Shown here: piece by piece, positions 7,885-14,451 of the stretch
Layout: every line of letters begins with the position of its first letter
Numbering within the stretch: position 1 is the first letter of the stretch
Source of the DNA: CALGFH01 sp036003705
GTDB taxonomy: Bacteria > Actinomycetota > CALGFH01
Direction of reading: 5' to 3'
Length of the DNA: 26,897 nt
Assembly: GCA_036003705.1 (NCBI GenBank)
Contig: DASYSE010000116.1
Coordinates: 1 to 26,897 of the forward strand
Notes under the pieces: model-generated
Told to the model about the DNA's origin: nothing
Seen by the model: the letters and a program-made list of their open reading frames with translations, nothing else
Database searches by the model: none
Translations under genes and position numbers: made by a program

Positions 7885-7938
7885 GGGGTGCCCCCAGTGG
7901 ATCGAGCTGGAACGGGGGTGCCGCAGTGGATCGAGCTG
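7885..7938 (+). repeat. short direct duplication covering the start of the DinB-like gene
   Basis: Two near-identical copies of GGGGTGCC, one to three C/G bases, then AGTGGATCGAGCTG occur at 7885-7909 and 7915-7938, 30 bases apart. The second copy contains the GTG start at 7926; the first contains a matching out-of-frame GTG. This looks like a recent local duplication of the translation-start region. Confidence 0.65.
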
Positions 7939-8432
7939 AGCGGTTGCTGGCCGCGGCCGGGCGGATCAGGGCCAGCGCCCAAGTCATGGCCGACGACGCC
8001 CTGACCGACCCCGACCCGGATTCGGGCGAGCGCTGGGACCGCGGCCAGGTGCTGGCCCATGTCGCCGAGATGCTGCCCTACTGGGCCCGGCAGGCCGAGC
8101 TGGTGGCCTCCGGTGACCAGGTGGCGTTCGGCCGGGTCAAGTCGGACCGGGAACGGATCGCGGCCATCGAGCGTGACCGGCGGGAGCGCCCGGAGCGGCT
8201 GCTCGACCGGCTCGACGAGGGGGTCGGCGTGGTCCTCGCCCTGCTCGACCGGCTCGACGACCAGGCCCTGGCCCGCACCGGCCGGCACCAGACCCTCGGC
8301 GAGATGCCGGTGGCCGCGATCCTCGACCGCTTCCTGGTCGACCACCTGGAGGAGCACGCCGACCAGCTCGACCCGCCCACCCCACCTGACGTTGCGGGAG
8401 GGGCCGGGACAGGCGTACCTAGAGGGGTATGA
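7926..8432 (+). CDS. DinB-like / mycothiol-transferase-like metal-binding protein
   Basis: 168 residues from GTG 7926; the frame is open to ATG 7809, but that extension is low-complexity Gly/Pro/Arg sequence with no motif. The pattern fits the DinB/maleylpyruvate-isomerase N-terminal four-helix bundle: a first helix DRAERLLAAAGRIRASAQVM, a second with LAHVAEMLPYWARQAELVA (His45), and a last helix with VDHLEEHADQL (His140 and His144). Three histidines in this arrangement usually hold a divalent metal. In actinobacteria such proteins often act as mycothiol- or bacillithiol-dependent transferases. A Trp and Gly (ERWDRGQVLAH) precede the first His as is typical. The stop overlaps the thioredoxin start as ATGA, suggesting a shared thiol or redox role. 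The substrate is unknown. Confidence 0.72.
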   Translation: MDRAERLLAAAGRIRASAQVMADDALTDPDPDSGERWDRGQVLAHVAEMLPYWARQAELVASGDQVAFGRVKSDRERIAAIERDRRERPERLLDRLDEGVGVVLALLDRLDDQALARTGRHQTLGEMPVAAILDRFLVDHLEEHADQLDPPTPPDVAGGAGTGVPRGV

Positions 8433-9211
8433 GCGACCTCGTCTATGACGTCACCGAGGCCACCTTCGAGGCCGAGGTGCTGGAACGTTCCCGAACCGTG
8501 CCCGTCCTGGTCGACTTCTGGGCCGACTGGTGCGCCCCCTGCCACGCGCTGGCCCCGGTGCTGGAGCGGGCGGTGGAGCGCCACGGCGGCGAAGTGGTGC
8601 TGGCCAGGGTCGACGTCGACCAGAACCAGCGGCTGGCCATGGCCTTCCAGGTCCAGGGCATCCCGTCGGTCAAGGCGTTCGCCGGGGGGCGGCTGGTCGA
8701 CGAGTTCGTCGGCGCCCAGCCGGCGACGGTGGTCGAGCGGTTCGTCGAGGCGCTGCTGCCCAGCGACGCCGACCGGGCCGCGGCCGCGGCGGCCGACCTC
8801 GACCCCGACCAGGCCGCCGTCCGCTGGCGCGAGGTCCTGGAGCAGGACCCCGACAACCTGGCCGCCCGGGCCGGCCTGGCCGACCTTGCCCTGCGCGACG
8901 GCCGCCCGGCCGAGGCGATCGAGCTGCTCCACCCGGTCGAGCACGACCCCGAGGTGGCCGTCCTGCTGGCCAGCGCCCGCCTGGCCACCGAGGCCGCCGA
9001 CCCTGCCTCCCGCTTCGCGCCGAACGCCGCCATGGCCGCCGACGGCCAGGCCGACCCGGCCCTCGCCGACCTGCTCGCCGCCGTCCGCGAAGGCCCCGGC
9101 GAGACCCGCGACAGGGCCAGGGCGCTGATGCTGGACGTCTTCCGCCTGCTCGGCGACGACCACCCGCTCACCGCCCGCTACCGCCGCGACCTGACCAGGG
9201 CGCTGTTCTAG
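8429..9211 (+). CDS. thioredoxin-domain co-chaperone, CnoX/YbbN type
   Basis: 260 residues with an N-terminal thioredoxin fold and a C-terminal tetratricopeptide-like helical region. The active site WCAPC is at 34-38 and the conserved cis-proline is in QGIPSVKAF (Pro79). The strand ARVDVDQN and the helix LAMAFQVQ before it are typical. From about residue 110 the protein is helical (DQAAVRWREVLEQDPDNLAARAGLADLALRDGRPAEAIELL), and the final segment GDDHPLTARYRRDLTRALF is characteristic of the YbbN family. Such proteins protect clients from oxidation and pass them to GroEL and DnaK. Unlike E. coli YbbN (SxxC), both cysteines are present, so redox activity is likely. It is coupled to the DinB-like gene by ATGA. 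It is cytoplasmic: no signal peptide is visible. Confidence 0.92.
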   Translation: MSDLVYDVTEATFEAEVLERSRTVPVLVDFWADWCAPCHALAPVLERAVERHGGEVVLARVDVDQNQRLAMAFQVQGIPSVKAFAGGRLVDEFVGAQPATVVERFVEALLPSDADRAAAAAADLDPDQAAVRWREVLEQDPDNLAARAGLADLALRDGRPAEAIELLHPVEHDPEVAVLLASARLATEAADPASRFAPNAAMAADGQADPALADLLAAVREGPGETRDRARALMLDVFRLLGDDHPLTARYRRDLTRALF

Positions 9212-9258
9212 TAGGCTGCGTCCCTACCCTGTCACAGCCGGAGAGAGGCGGATCGTTC

Positions 9259-10677
9259 GTGGCCAACGAGGCCGTGCTCACCCCTCAGGGGGAGGACTTC
9301 CCCCAGTGGTACCAGGACGTCGTCGCCCGGGCCGAGATGGCCGAGACCGGTCCGGCCCGGGGGACCATGGTCATCCGACCGTGGGCGTACGGCATCTGGG
9401 AGCTGATGCAGGCCGACATGGACCGGCGCATCAAGGCCACCGGCGTCCAGAACGCCTACTTCCCGCTGTTCATCCCCATGAGCTTCCTGGAGAAGGAGCG
9501 CCAGCACGTCGAGGGGTTCTCGCCCGAGCTGGCGGTGGTCACCCACGGCGGCGGCGAGCAGCTGGCCGAGCCGCTGGTGGTACGGCCAACCTCCGAGACG
9601 GTGATCAATCACCTGTTCGCCAAATGGATCCAGTCCCACCGTGATCTGCCGATGCTGCTCAACCAGTGGGCCAACGTGGTCCGCTGGGAGCTGCGCCCGC
9701 GCCTGTTCCTGCGCACCACCGAGTTCCTCTGGCAGGAGGGCCACACCGCCCACGCCACCTACCAGGACGCCCAGGCGGAGACCATGCTGGCCCTCGAGAT
9801 GTACCGGGCGTTCATGGAGGAGACCCTGGCCATCGCCGTGATCACCGGGGAGAAGTCGGCCGCCGAGCGGTTCGCGGGCGCCGACCGGACCTACACCTGC
9901 GAGGGCCTGATGCGCGACGGCAAGGCCCTGCAGATGGGGACCAGCCACAACCTCGGCCACAACTTCGCCCGCGCCTTCGACATCCAGTACCTCGCGGCCT
10001 CCGGGAAGCGGGAGTACGTGGCCACCACCTCATGGGGGAGCTCGACCCGGATGCTCGGGGCGGTGATCATGGTCCACGGCGACGACCACGGCCTGCGTCT
10101 GCCCCCGGCCATCGCCCCCCACCAGGTGGTGCTGATCCCGCTGGCCGAGGGCGAGGTCGCCCGCACGGTCGACAAGCTGGCCGAGCAGCTGCGCGGCGAC
10201 GGGGTCCGGACCCATATCGACACCCGCTTCCACCTGTCGTTCGGCCGCCGGTCGGTCGACTGGGAGCTGAAGGGCGTGCCGGTCCGGGTCGAGCTGGGCC
10301 CCCGTGAGCTGGCCGCCGGCAGGGCGACCCTGGTCCGCCGGGACTCGCGCGCCAAGACCCCGGTGCCGATCGAGGGGGTCGGGCGCGCCACCCGCGAGCT
10401 GCTGGACGAGCTGCAGCGCGGCCTGCACGCCGAGTCGCTGGCCGACCGGGAGGCACACACCTTCCCGGTCACCGACCTGGGCGAGTTCCGTGAGCGGGTC
10501 GGCGGCGGCGGCTTCTTCCGGCTGGCCTGGTGCGGCTCGCCGGCCTGCGAGGAGGTCCTCGGCCACGGCACCGGGGCATCCATCCGGGCGATCCTCGACG
10601 AGCAGGCGCCGGACTCCGCGTGCCTGGTCGACGGCGCCCCGGCGGCCCACACCGTCCTGGTGGCACGCGCGTACTGA
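9259..10677 (+). CDS. proS: prolyl-tRNA synthetase, archaeal/eukaryotic (short) type
   Basis: 472 residues, class IIa aminoacyl-tRNA synthetase, charging tRNA-Pro with proline. The motifs are all present: motif 1 region MVIRPWAYGIWELMQ, the RPTSETVINHLFAKWI loop, motif 2 RPRLFLRTTEFLWQEGH, the proline-binding TCEGLMRDGKALQMGTSH region and motif 3 TRMLGAVIMVHGDDHGLRLP. There is no editing (INS) domain between motifs 2 and 3, which together with the short length and the final tyrosine (ARAY) marks the archaeal/eukaryotic type rather than the long bacterial type. The C-terminal zinc-type domain keeps Cys425 and Cys430 (WCGSPACEEVL) but only one later cysteine (Cys455), so the zinc site looks partly lost. 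GTG 9259 follows a GAGAGAGG ribosome site. A TAGGCT box near 9213 may be its -10. Confidence 0.96.
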   Translation: MANEAVLTPQGEDFPQWYQDVVARAEMAETGPARGTMVIRPWAYGIWELMQADMDRRIKATGVQNAYFPLFIPMSFLEKERQHVEGFSPELAVVTHGGGEQLAEPLVVRPTSETVINHLFAKWIQSHRDLPMLLNQWANVVRWELRPRLFLRTTEFLWQEGHTAHATYQDAQAETMLALEMYRAFMEETLAIAVITGEKSAAERFAGADRTYTCEGLMRDGKALQMGTSHNLGHNFARAFDIQYLAASGKREYVATTSWGSSTRMLGAVIMVHGDDHGLRLPPAIAPHQVVLIPLAEGEVARTVDKLAEQLRGDGVRTHIDTRFHLSFGRRSVDWELKGVPVRVELGPRELAAGRATLVRRDSRAKTPVPIEGVGRATRELLDELQRGLHAESLADREAHTFPVTDLGEFRERVGGGGFFRLAWCGSPACEEVLGHGTGASIRAILDEQAPDSACLVDGAPAAHTVLVARAY

Positions 10678-10704
10678 GCCCCTCCGCCGGCCGGGCCGCC
10701 GCGA

Positions 10705-10722
10705 CGGCGCCCGCAGGCGCCG
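10705..10722. terminator. candidate proS terminator hairpin
   Basis: CGGCGCC (10705-10711) and GGCGCCG (10716-10722) pair around a CGCA loop, 28 bases past the proS stop. It has no T tract. GC-rich hairpins this short are common by chance in such DNA, so the call rests mostly on position. Confidence 0.4.
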
Positions 10723-10913
10723 CCAGCGCGACCTCCCACCGTCCCGAAGAACCATGAAACCCGCAGGTCACAGATCGTAGGCAGGGTACGACGTTTGCAG
10801 TTTGCCCACGTCTTGCCTGACCGACAGAGTGGTCCCTGAAGCAGCCGGATCTGCTCGGCTTTGGGACACCATCGACGCGGTCCGCCCCTGAGCCCGGGCG
10901 CAGACAGACAACT

Positions 10914-10930
10914 CTCATGATCGTCATGAG
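10914..10930. promoter_or_regulatory. 17-bp palindrome, candidate operator upstream of the exopolysaccharide gene
   Basis: CTCATGA and TCATGAG are exact inverse copies around TCG, making a fully symmetric 17-bp site in an intergenic region. Size and symmetry suit a dimeric repressor such as a TetR, GntR or MarR-type protein. It lies 250 bases upstream of ATG 11180. No regulator gene is adjacent, so the binding protein is unknown. Confidence 0.45.
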
Positions 10931-10982
10931 GGGGCAGGAAAGCAGCGAAGGTGGGCGGTGACGCTCGCATCCCAGCTCGATG

Positions 10983-11078
10983 CGTGGCGACTCGCCCGCG
11001 GCTTCGTCCCGGGGGAGTTCGAACGTGCTACCAGAGCGACCATGGCTGCCGGTCCGCAGCCTCGGGCGAGTCGCCACG
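10983..11078. repeat. long inverted repeat in the leader of the exopolysaccharide gene
   Basis: The arm CGTGGCGACTCGCCCG at 10983-10998 returns as its exact reverse complement at 11063-11078. After one mismatch, four further pairs (GGCT/AGCC) extend the arms to 21 bases, enclosing about 54 bases. As RNA it would fold into a stable stem about 100 bases ahead of the start codon. It could be a leader structure or a small miniature transposable element. Confidence 0.75.
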
Positions 11079-11179
11079 TCGTGCGGCGCGCCGGTAGGCG
11101 AAGCAGGCCAGTGGCGCACCAGCGCAGCCCGACCACCGCTCCGCCGGCCTCCGGTGCCGCGACCGGCGGGAGGGCTTCG

Positions 11180-12619
11180 ATGAAGAACGCAACCGCCAGT
11201 CTGGTGGATCACCAGCGCCTGTTCCATGTGCCGCTCGTCGTCCCGACGCCGAGCGCGGCGGCCCGGCGCTACCGTGGCATCTCCCATGGACTGGCCATCT
11301 CGGATGGGGTCGCCATCTGCATGGCGCTGATCCTCTCCTACTGGCTGCGATTCGGCGTCCAGCTGCTGCCCTCGCGGGAGCTGCTCCTGATCGGCCTTGC
11401 GCCGCTGGTGTGGGTGACGGTCTTCCAGGCATACAGCCTCTATCGTCCGCTCTACCTGTCGCCCGCCGAGGAGTTCCGGCGCACCGTCGGCGCCAGCGGG
11501 GTCGGCATTGTGCTGCTGGTGATGGTCGGCTTCTGGACGAAGTCCCCGTTCTCCCGCGGCTGGCTCGGGCTCACCTGGGGGCTGGTGGTGCTCTTCGAGC
11601 TGCTCATCCGGCGAATCTGGCGCCTCTACCAGCATCAGCGGAAGCTGGACGGGCGACTTGCGCTGCGTACGCTGATCATCGGCGCGACCGGCGAGGCGAT
11701 CCGGCTGGCGAAGGCGCTCGACGCCCCCGGTTCAGGGTTCCTGCCCCTGGGGTACGTCCAGCCGCATGGCTCCACCGAGGCCGGGGACACCCTTCCCGTG
11801 CTCGGTGGGATCGAGCAGCTGCGCGAGCTGATCGCCGAGCATTCGGTCGACTGCCTGTTCGTGGCCTCCACCCTGGTCGACTCCGACGCCATCGAGGTCG
11901 TGTCCCACGCCGCCCGCCAGCATGGCGTCCAGGTGCTCGTCTCGGCCAACATGACGCACGTGCTGGGCTCGCGGGTGGTGCTGCAGCAGATCGGCTCGGT
12001 GATCGCGCTGTCGCTGCGGCCGGTGCGCCTCACCGGCAAGCAGGCCCTGGCCAAGCGCGCCTTCGACCTGGTCGTCGGAAGCATCCTGCTCCTGGTCACC
12101 ATGCCCCTGTGGCTGGCCGCCGGGATCGCGATCCGGCTCAGCTCGCCCGGCCCGGTGCTCTTCCACCAGGAGCGCGTGACCAAGGGCGGCCGAACCTTCC
12201 GCATGCACAAGTTCCGGACGATGCGCGCGGGCCTCCCGTCCGACCTGCTGGATACGACCGTGCCGTTCTTCAAGCTCGACCAGGACCCCCGGGTCACCCC
12301 GGCCGGGCACCTGCTGCGGAAATGGAGCCTGGACGAGCTGCCCCAGCTCTGGAACGTGCTCCGTGGCGAGATGAGCCTCATCGGGCCGCGGCCGCTCCCC
12401 ACCGAGCAGGTGGCCGCCAACCTCGAGCTGCTCGGTCCCCGCCATGAGGTGCCGGCCGGCATGACCGGCTGGTGGCAGATCAACGGCCGCAGCGACGTGC
12501 CACCCGAGCAGGCCGTCCGCCTCGACGCGTTCTACATCGAGAACTGGTCGCTGGCGTTCGACCTCTACATCATGCTGAAGACACTCTCGACGGTTGTCGA
12601 ACCCAGGGGAGCCTACTGA
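11180..12619 (+). CDS. exopolysaccharide-initiating polyprenyl glycosylphosphotransferase
   Basis: 479 residues, WbaP/CpsE-like: transfers a sugar-1-phosphate from a UDP-sugar to undecaprenyl phosphate at the inner membrane, the first step of a cell-surface polysaccharide. Four hydrophobic helices lie at roughly residues 40-160, then a CoA/NAD-binding-like domain opens with LRTLIIGATGEAIRLAKAL. The C-terminal catalytic domain starts with the KRAFDLVVGSILLLVTMPLW helix. It carries FHQERVTKGGRTFRMHKFRTM, DPRVTPAGHLLRKWSLDELP, QLWNVLRGEMSLIGPRPLP and the closing MTGWWQINGRSD, all diagnostic. ATG 11180 is chosen because GGGAGG precedes it at the right distance and family homology begins soon after; an open frame reaches back to 10958. 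No other polysaccharide genes are adjacent, which is unusual, since this gene normally heads an eps/cps cluster. Confidence 0.92.
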   Translation: MKNATASLVDHQRLFHVPLVVPTPSAAARRYRGISHGLAISDGVAICMALILSYWLRFGVQLLPSRELLLIGLAPLVWVTVFQAYSLYRPLYLSPAEEFRRTVGASGVGIVLLVMVGFWTKSPFSRGWLGLTWGLVVLFELLIRRIWRLYQHQRKLDGRLALRTLIIGATGEAIRLAKALDAPGSGFLPLGYVQPHGSTEAGDTLPVLGGIEQLRELIAEHSVDCLFVASTLVDSDAIEVVSHAARQHGVQVLVSANMTHVLGSRVVLQQIGSVIALSLRPVRLTGKQALAKRAFDLVVGSILLLVTMPLWLAAGIAIRLSSPGPVLFHQERVTKGGRTFRMHKFRTMRAGLPSDLLDTTVPFFKLDQDPRVTPAGHLLRKWSLDELPQLWNVLRGEMSLIGPRPLPTEQVAANLELLGPRHEVPAGMTGWWQINGRSDVPPEQAVRLDAFYIENWSLAFDLYIMLKTLSTVVEPRGAY

Positions 12620-12722
12620 GGCTCGGTCCCGGGCTGCTCTTCCCTGCGTGCCATGGGTTCGTCGAGGCGCGGCGCGGTAGGGTAAGGCAACCGTCAATGC
12701 TTCACGACCGCTGCGAGGACCC

Positions 12723-13451
12723 TTGGACGCACCCCCGGAGGACCAGCGCGCCCTCCTCGAGCTGCAGGGCCACGACTCGGCCATCGACCGCCTCACGGCC
12801 CGGCGCGGCTCGCTGCCCGAGGCCGTCCGGCTGGCCGAGCTGGCCGACGAGCTGGCCGCTGTCGATCAGCTGACCGCCGAGCACCAGGGCTCCCTGGCGA
12901 CGGTCCAGCGTGCGCAGACGCGGCTCGAGGACGAGATCGACATGGTCACTCGCAAGGCCCGCAGCGAGGAGGACCGGGCGGCCTCCGGCCGGGTGACCAG
13001 TCCCAAGGAGCTGACCGCCATCCAGGAGGAGGTCGCCGCCCTCAAGCGGCGGCAGCTCGTGCTCGAGGACGAGCTGCTCGAGCTGATGGAGCAGCGGGAG
13101 ACCCTGGAGGCCGAGCTGTCCGGGCTGACCGGCCGGCGCCAGGCGCTCGCCGCGGAGCAGGCCGACGTCACCGAGGCGCGCGACGCCGCCTTGGCCGTGA
13201 TCGACCGGGACCTCGCGGCCGAGCGGGCGGCCGGCGCCGCGGTCGCCCTCCACGTCGGCGAGGAGCTTCGGGCGCTGTACGACCAGCTCCGCAGGCGGCA
13301 GGGGGGAGTGGCCGCCGCCGCGCTGGTCGGCGCCACCTGCCAGGGCTGCCGGGTGTCGATCTCGGCGGTCGAGCTGGCCGCGATCCGCAAGCAGCCGGCG
13401 ACCGCGGTCAAGCGGTGCGAGAACTGCCGCCGCATCCTGGTGATCGAGTGA
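12723..13451 (+). CDS. coiled-coil C4-type zinc-ribbon protein (CdsZ/Rv2229c-like)
   Basis: 242 residues from TTG 12723, which has a GAGGA ribosome site at the right distance. A long antiparallel coiled coil fills residues 5-195 (heptads such as QEEVAALKRRQLVLEDELLE, SPKELTAIQEEV), followed by a zinc ribbon with Cys206, Cys209, Cys232 and Cys235 in CQGC and CENC. The KSPKEL-like turn (TSPKEL, 92-97) is a hallmark of this family. The helical rod plus ribbon is thought to act in RNA or protein interactions. From memory, structural relatives include a small-ribosomal-subunit-associated protein and type III-system chaperones; the actinobacterial role is not settled. It is coupled to RNase H by a GTGA overlap, an arrangement I recall from Mycobacterium (Rv2228c-Rv2229c). 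A TAGGGT box near 12678 may be the -10. Confidence 0.88.
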   Translation: MDAPPEDQRALLELQGHDSAIDRLTARRGSLPEAVRLAELADELAAVDQLTAEHQGSLATVQRAQTRLEDEIDMVTRKARSEEDRAASGRVTSPKELTAIQEEVAALKRRQLVLEDELLELMEQRETLEAELSGLTGRRQALAAEQADVTEARDAALAVIDRDLAAERAAGAAVALHVGEELRALYDQLRRRQGGVAAAALVGATCQGCRVSISAVELAAIRKQPATAVKRCENCRRILVIE

Positions 13452-13900
13452 GCGCGGCCCAGGATGACGTGATCGTCTGGACCGATGGGGGGGCGCGAGG
13501 CAACCCGGGCCCGGCCGGCTACGGGGTCGTCGTGACAACCCCCGGCGGCGAGGTCCTCACCGAGCTGGCCGCGGGGATCGGCTGGGCGACCAACAACGTC
13601 GCCGAGTACCGTGGGGTCATCGCCGGCCTGGAGCAGGCGAGGGCGCTTGGTGCTCGCCGGGTGCGGGTCCGGGCCGACTCGCTGCTGGTCGTGAACCAGC
13701 AGAAGGGCCTCTGGAAGGTGAAGAACCCGGTCTTGCGGACGCTGTGGACGGAGGCCGGTCGCCTGGCCAACCGATTCGAGCGGGTCACCTGGGAGCACGT
13801 GCCGCGCGAACGCAACCGTCGTGCCGACGCCCTCGCCAACCGGGCGATGGACGCCCAGGGCATGGTCGAGAGCCCCGTTCAAGGCACGCTCGAGACCTGA
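13448..13900 (+). CDS. ribonuclease HI family protein
   Basis: 150 residues; cleaves the RNA strand of RNA:DNA hybrids. All four acidic catalytic residues are in place: Asp13 in WTDGGARGNPG, Glu53 in NNVAEYRGV, Asp77 in RADSLLVVNQ and Asp127 in NRRADALANRAMD. The QKGLWKVKNP segment matches the substrate-contact loop of the YpeP/RnhA2-like group. GTG 13448 overlaps the preceding stop. A longer frame from ATG 13415 would duplicate the zinc-ribbon end and is rejected. In mycobacteria the homologue carries a C-terminal phosphatase domain (Rv2228c); this protein stops after the RNase H domain. Transcription probably ends at the hairpin at 13915-13939. Confidence 0.93.
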   Translation: MSAAQDDVIVWTDGGARGNPGPAGYGVVVTTPGGEVLTELAAGIGWATNNVAEYRGVIAGLEQARALGARRVRVRADSLLVVNQQKGLWKVKNPVLRTLWTEAGRLANRFERVTWEHVPRERNRRADALANRAMDAQGMVESPVQGTLET

Positions 13901-13914
13901 TGGCGGAGCCCGCC

Positions 13915-13939
13915 GGTCCCGACCTGGCAGGTCGGGACC
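13915..13939. terminator. bidirectional terminator between RNase H and pepSY
   Basis: GGTCCCGACCT (13915-13925) and AGGTCGGGACC (13929-13939) form an exact 11-bp stem with a GGC loop. It lies between two convergent genes, 14 bases past the RNase H stop and 86 bases past the PepSY stop. No T tract accompanies it. Confidence 0.75.
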
Positions 13940-14025
13940 CCGAACCGCAGGCGGCGGCCGCGACGGCCACGGCGAGGCCGGCGACGAGCCAGGCGACGGC
14001 GGTGCGGCGGCTGTCCGGCGGCGGG

Positions 14026-14343
14026 TCATCGCCCGTCGGCTTCGCCCGGCCGGTCCTCGTCGGCCTCCTGGCCGATGACCTTGAAGCCGGCGTCGAGGCT
14101 GACCTCGACCTGGCGGCCGTCGGCGAGGCGGACCTCCACCCCGTAGGCGGCGCCGTCGTCGCCTCCCTCGGTCTCCAGGACGGTCCCGCCGCCGGTGGCG
14201 GCCAGGGCGGCCGCGACCGCCCGGTCGCGGGTCGACCCGGTCAGCTCCTGGTCGGTGTCGCCGCCGGCGGCCGCGGCGGCGATCCCGCCGGCCATGGCGG
14301 CGGCCAGCCCGGCGGTGGCCACCCATCTGGTCCTGCGCTGCAT
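14026..14343 (-). CDS. secreted PepSY-domain protein
   Basis: 105 residues. The N-terminus (MQRRTRWVATAGLAAAMAGGIAAAAAGGD) is a signal peptide or single membrane anchor facing out. The rest is one PepSY domain: LTGSTRDRAVAAALAATGGG, then strands TVLETEGGDDGAAYGVEVRL and GRQVEVSLDAGFKVIG. PepSY domains are thought to inhibit proteases or sense the envelope. A strong ribosome site (AGGAAGGAG) fixes the ATG at 14343. It is the next gene after a sensor kinase/regulator pair on the same strand but with its own regulatory region, as is common for PepSY genes controlled by OmpR-family systems. The leader holds a 23-bp tandem repeat and the region ahead of it GTTCAGC repeats. Confidence 0.85.
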   Translation of the reverse strand: MQRRTRWVATAGLAAAMAGGIAAAAAGGDTDQELTGSTRDRAVAAALAATGGGTVLETEGGDDGAAYGVEVRLADGRQVEVSLDAGFKVIGQEADEDRPGEADGR

Positions 14344-14354
14344 CCGTGCTCCTT

Positions 14355-14400
14355 CCTCGCTGCCGGTTGGTCACCGGCCTCGCTGCCGGTTGGTCACCGG
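14355..14400 (-). repeat. perfect 23-bp tandem duplication in the pepSY leader
   Basis: Bases 14355-14377 are repeated exactly at 14378-14400 (unit on the plus strand begins CCTCGCTGCC and ends GTTGGTCACCGG). Each copy contains GCCGGT/ACCGGC around a 5-base loop, so the transcript would carry two identical short hairpins just upstream of the ribosome site. It lies between the regulator boxes at 14418-14445 and the start codon. Confidence 0.85.
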
Positions 14401-14417
14401 CAGGATGCGGGAGGGCG

Positions 14418-14445
14418 CCTGAGCGCAGGCTGAACGTCGCTGAAC
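14418..14445 (-). promoter_or_regulatory. candidate OmpR-family binding site upstream of pepSY
   Basis: On the minus strand GTTCAGC occurs at 14445-14439 and again at 14435-14429 (10-base step), followed 11 bases on by the weaker GCTCAGG at 14424-14418. Direct repeats at helical-turn spacing are what winged-helix OmpR/PhoB regulators bind. The same heptamer pair lies upstream of the response regulator (16551-16568). A CATCCT sequence at 14406-14401 is a possible -10. Confidence 0.6.
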
Positions 14446-14451
14446 ATGGCT

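Larger units (their letters stand above)
10678..11179. other. non-coding region between proS and the exopolysaccharide gene
   Basis: 502 bases with no supported gene. The frame of the downstream gene is open back to GTG 10958, but that extension (MTLASQLDAWRLARG and onward) is Arg-rich, has no motif and is built on the inverted repeat at 10983-11078. From left to right the region holds a hairpin (10705-10722), a moderately AT-richer stretch (10740-10930), a 17-bp palindrome (10914-10930) and the long inverted repeat. It probably includes the promoter and a long regulated leader for the 11180 gene. Confidence 0.55.

Noticed and set aside
7809..7925. A longer N-terminus for the DinB-like protein
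   Set aside because: The added residues are Gly/Pro/Arg low-complexity sequence containing the duplicated segment; the fold begins at GTG 7926.
8530..9258. A fused upstream extension of prolyl-tRNA synthetase
   Set aside because: It is an alternative frame of the thioredoxin gene, extremely Arg/Pro/Gly-rich, and a ribosome site and GTG at 9259 start the real enzyme.
10740..10920. A riboswitch (cyclic di-GMP or cyclic di-AMP type) ahead of the exopolysaccharide gene
   Set aside because: The position would suit one, but I could not match the conserved core bases of either class.
11021..11062. A possible tRNA fragment (GTTCGAAC resembling a T-loop, GGTAGC-like D-loop on the minus strand)
   Set aside because: No acceptor stem, anticodon arm or CCA-proximal pairing can be formed around it; it is the loop of the long inverted repeat.
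10958..11179. A 74-residue N-terminal extension of the exopolysaccharide gene
   Set aside because: The stretch is Arg/Ala-rich, lies on the inverted repeat, and a strong ribosome site precedes ATG 11180, where family similarity starts.
13785..14029. A short minus-strand gene after pepSY (ATGA overlap at 14029) and a membrane-like frame in the same place
   Set aside because: The frame following the overlap is Pro/Arg-rich without a domain, the membrane-like frame has no start, and both run through the terminator hairpin and into RNase H.
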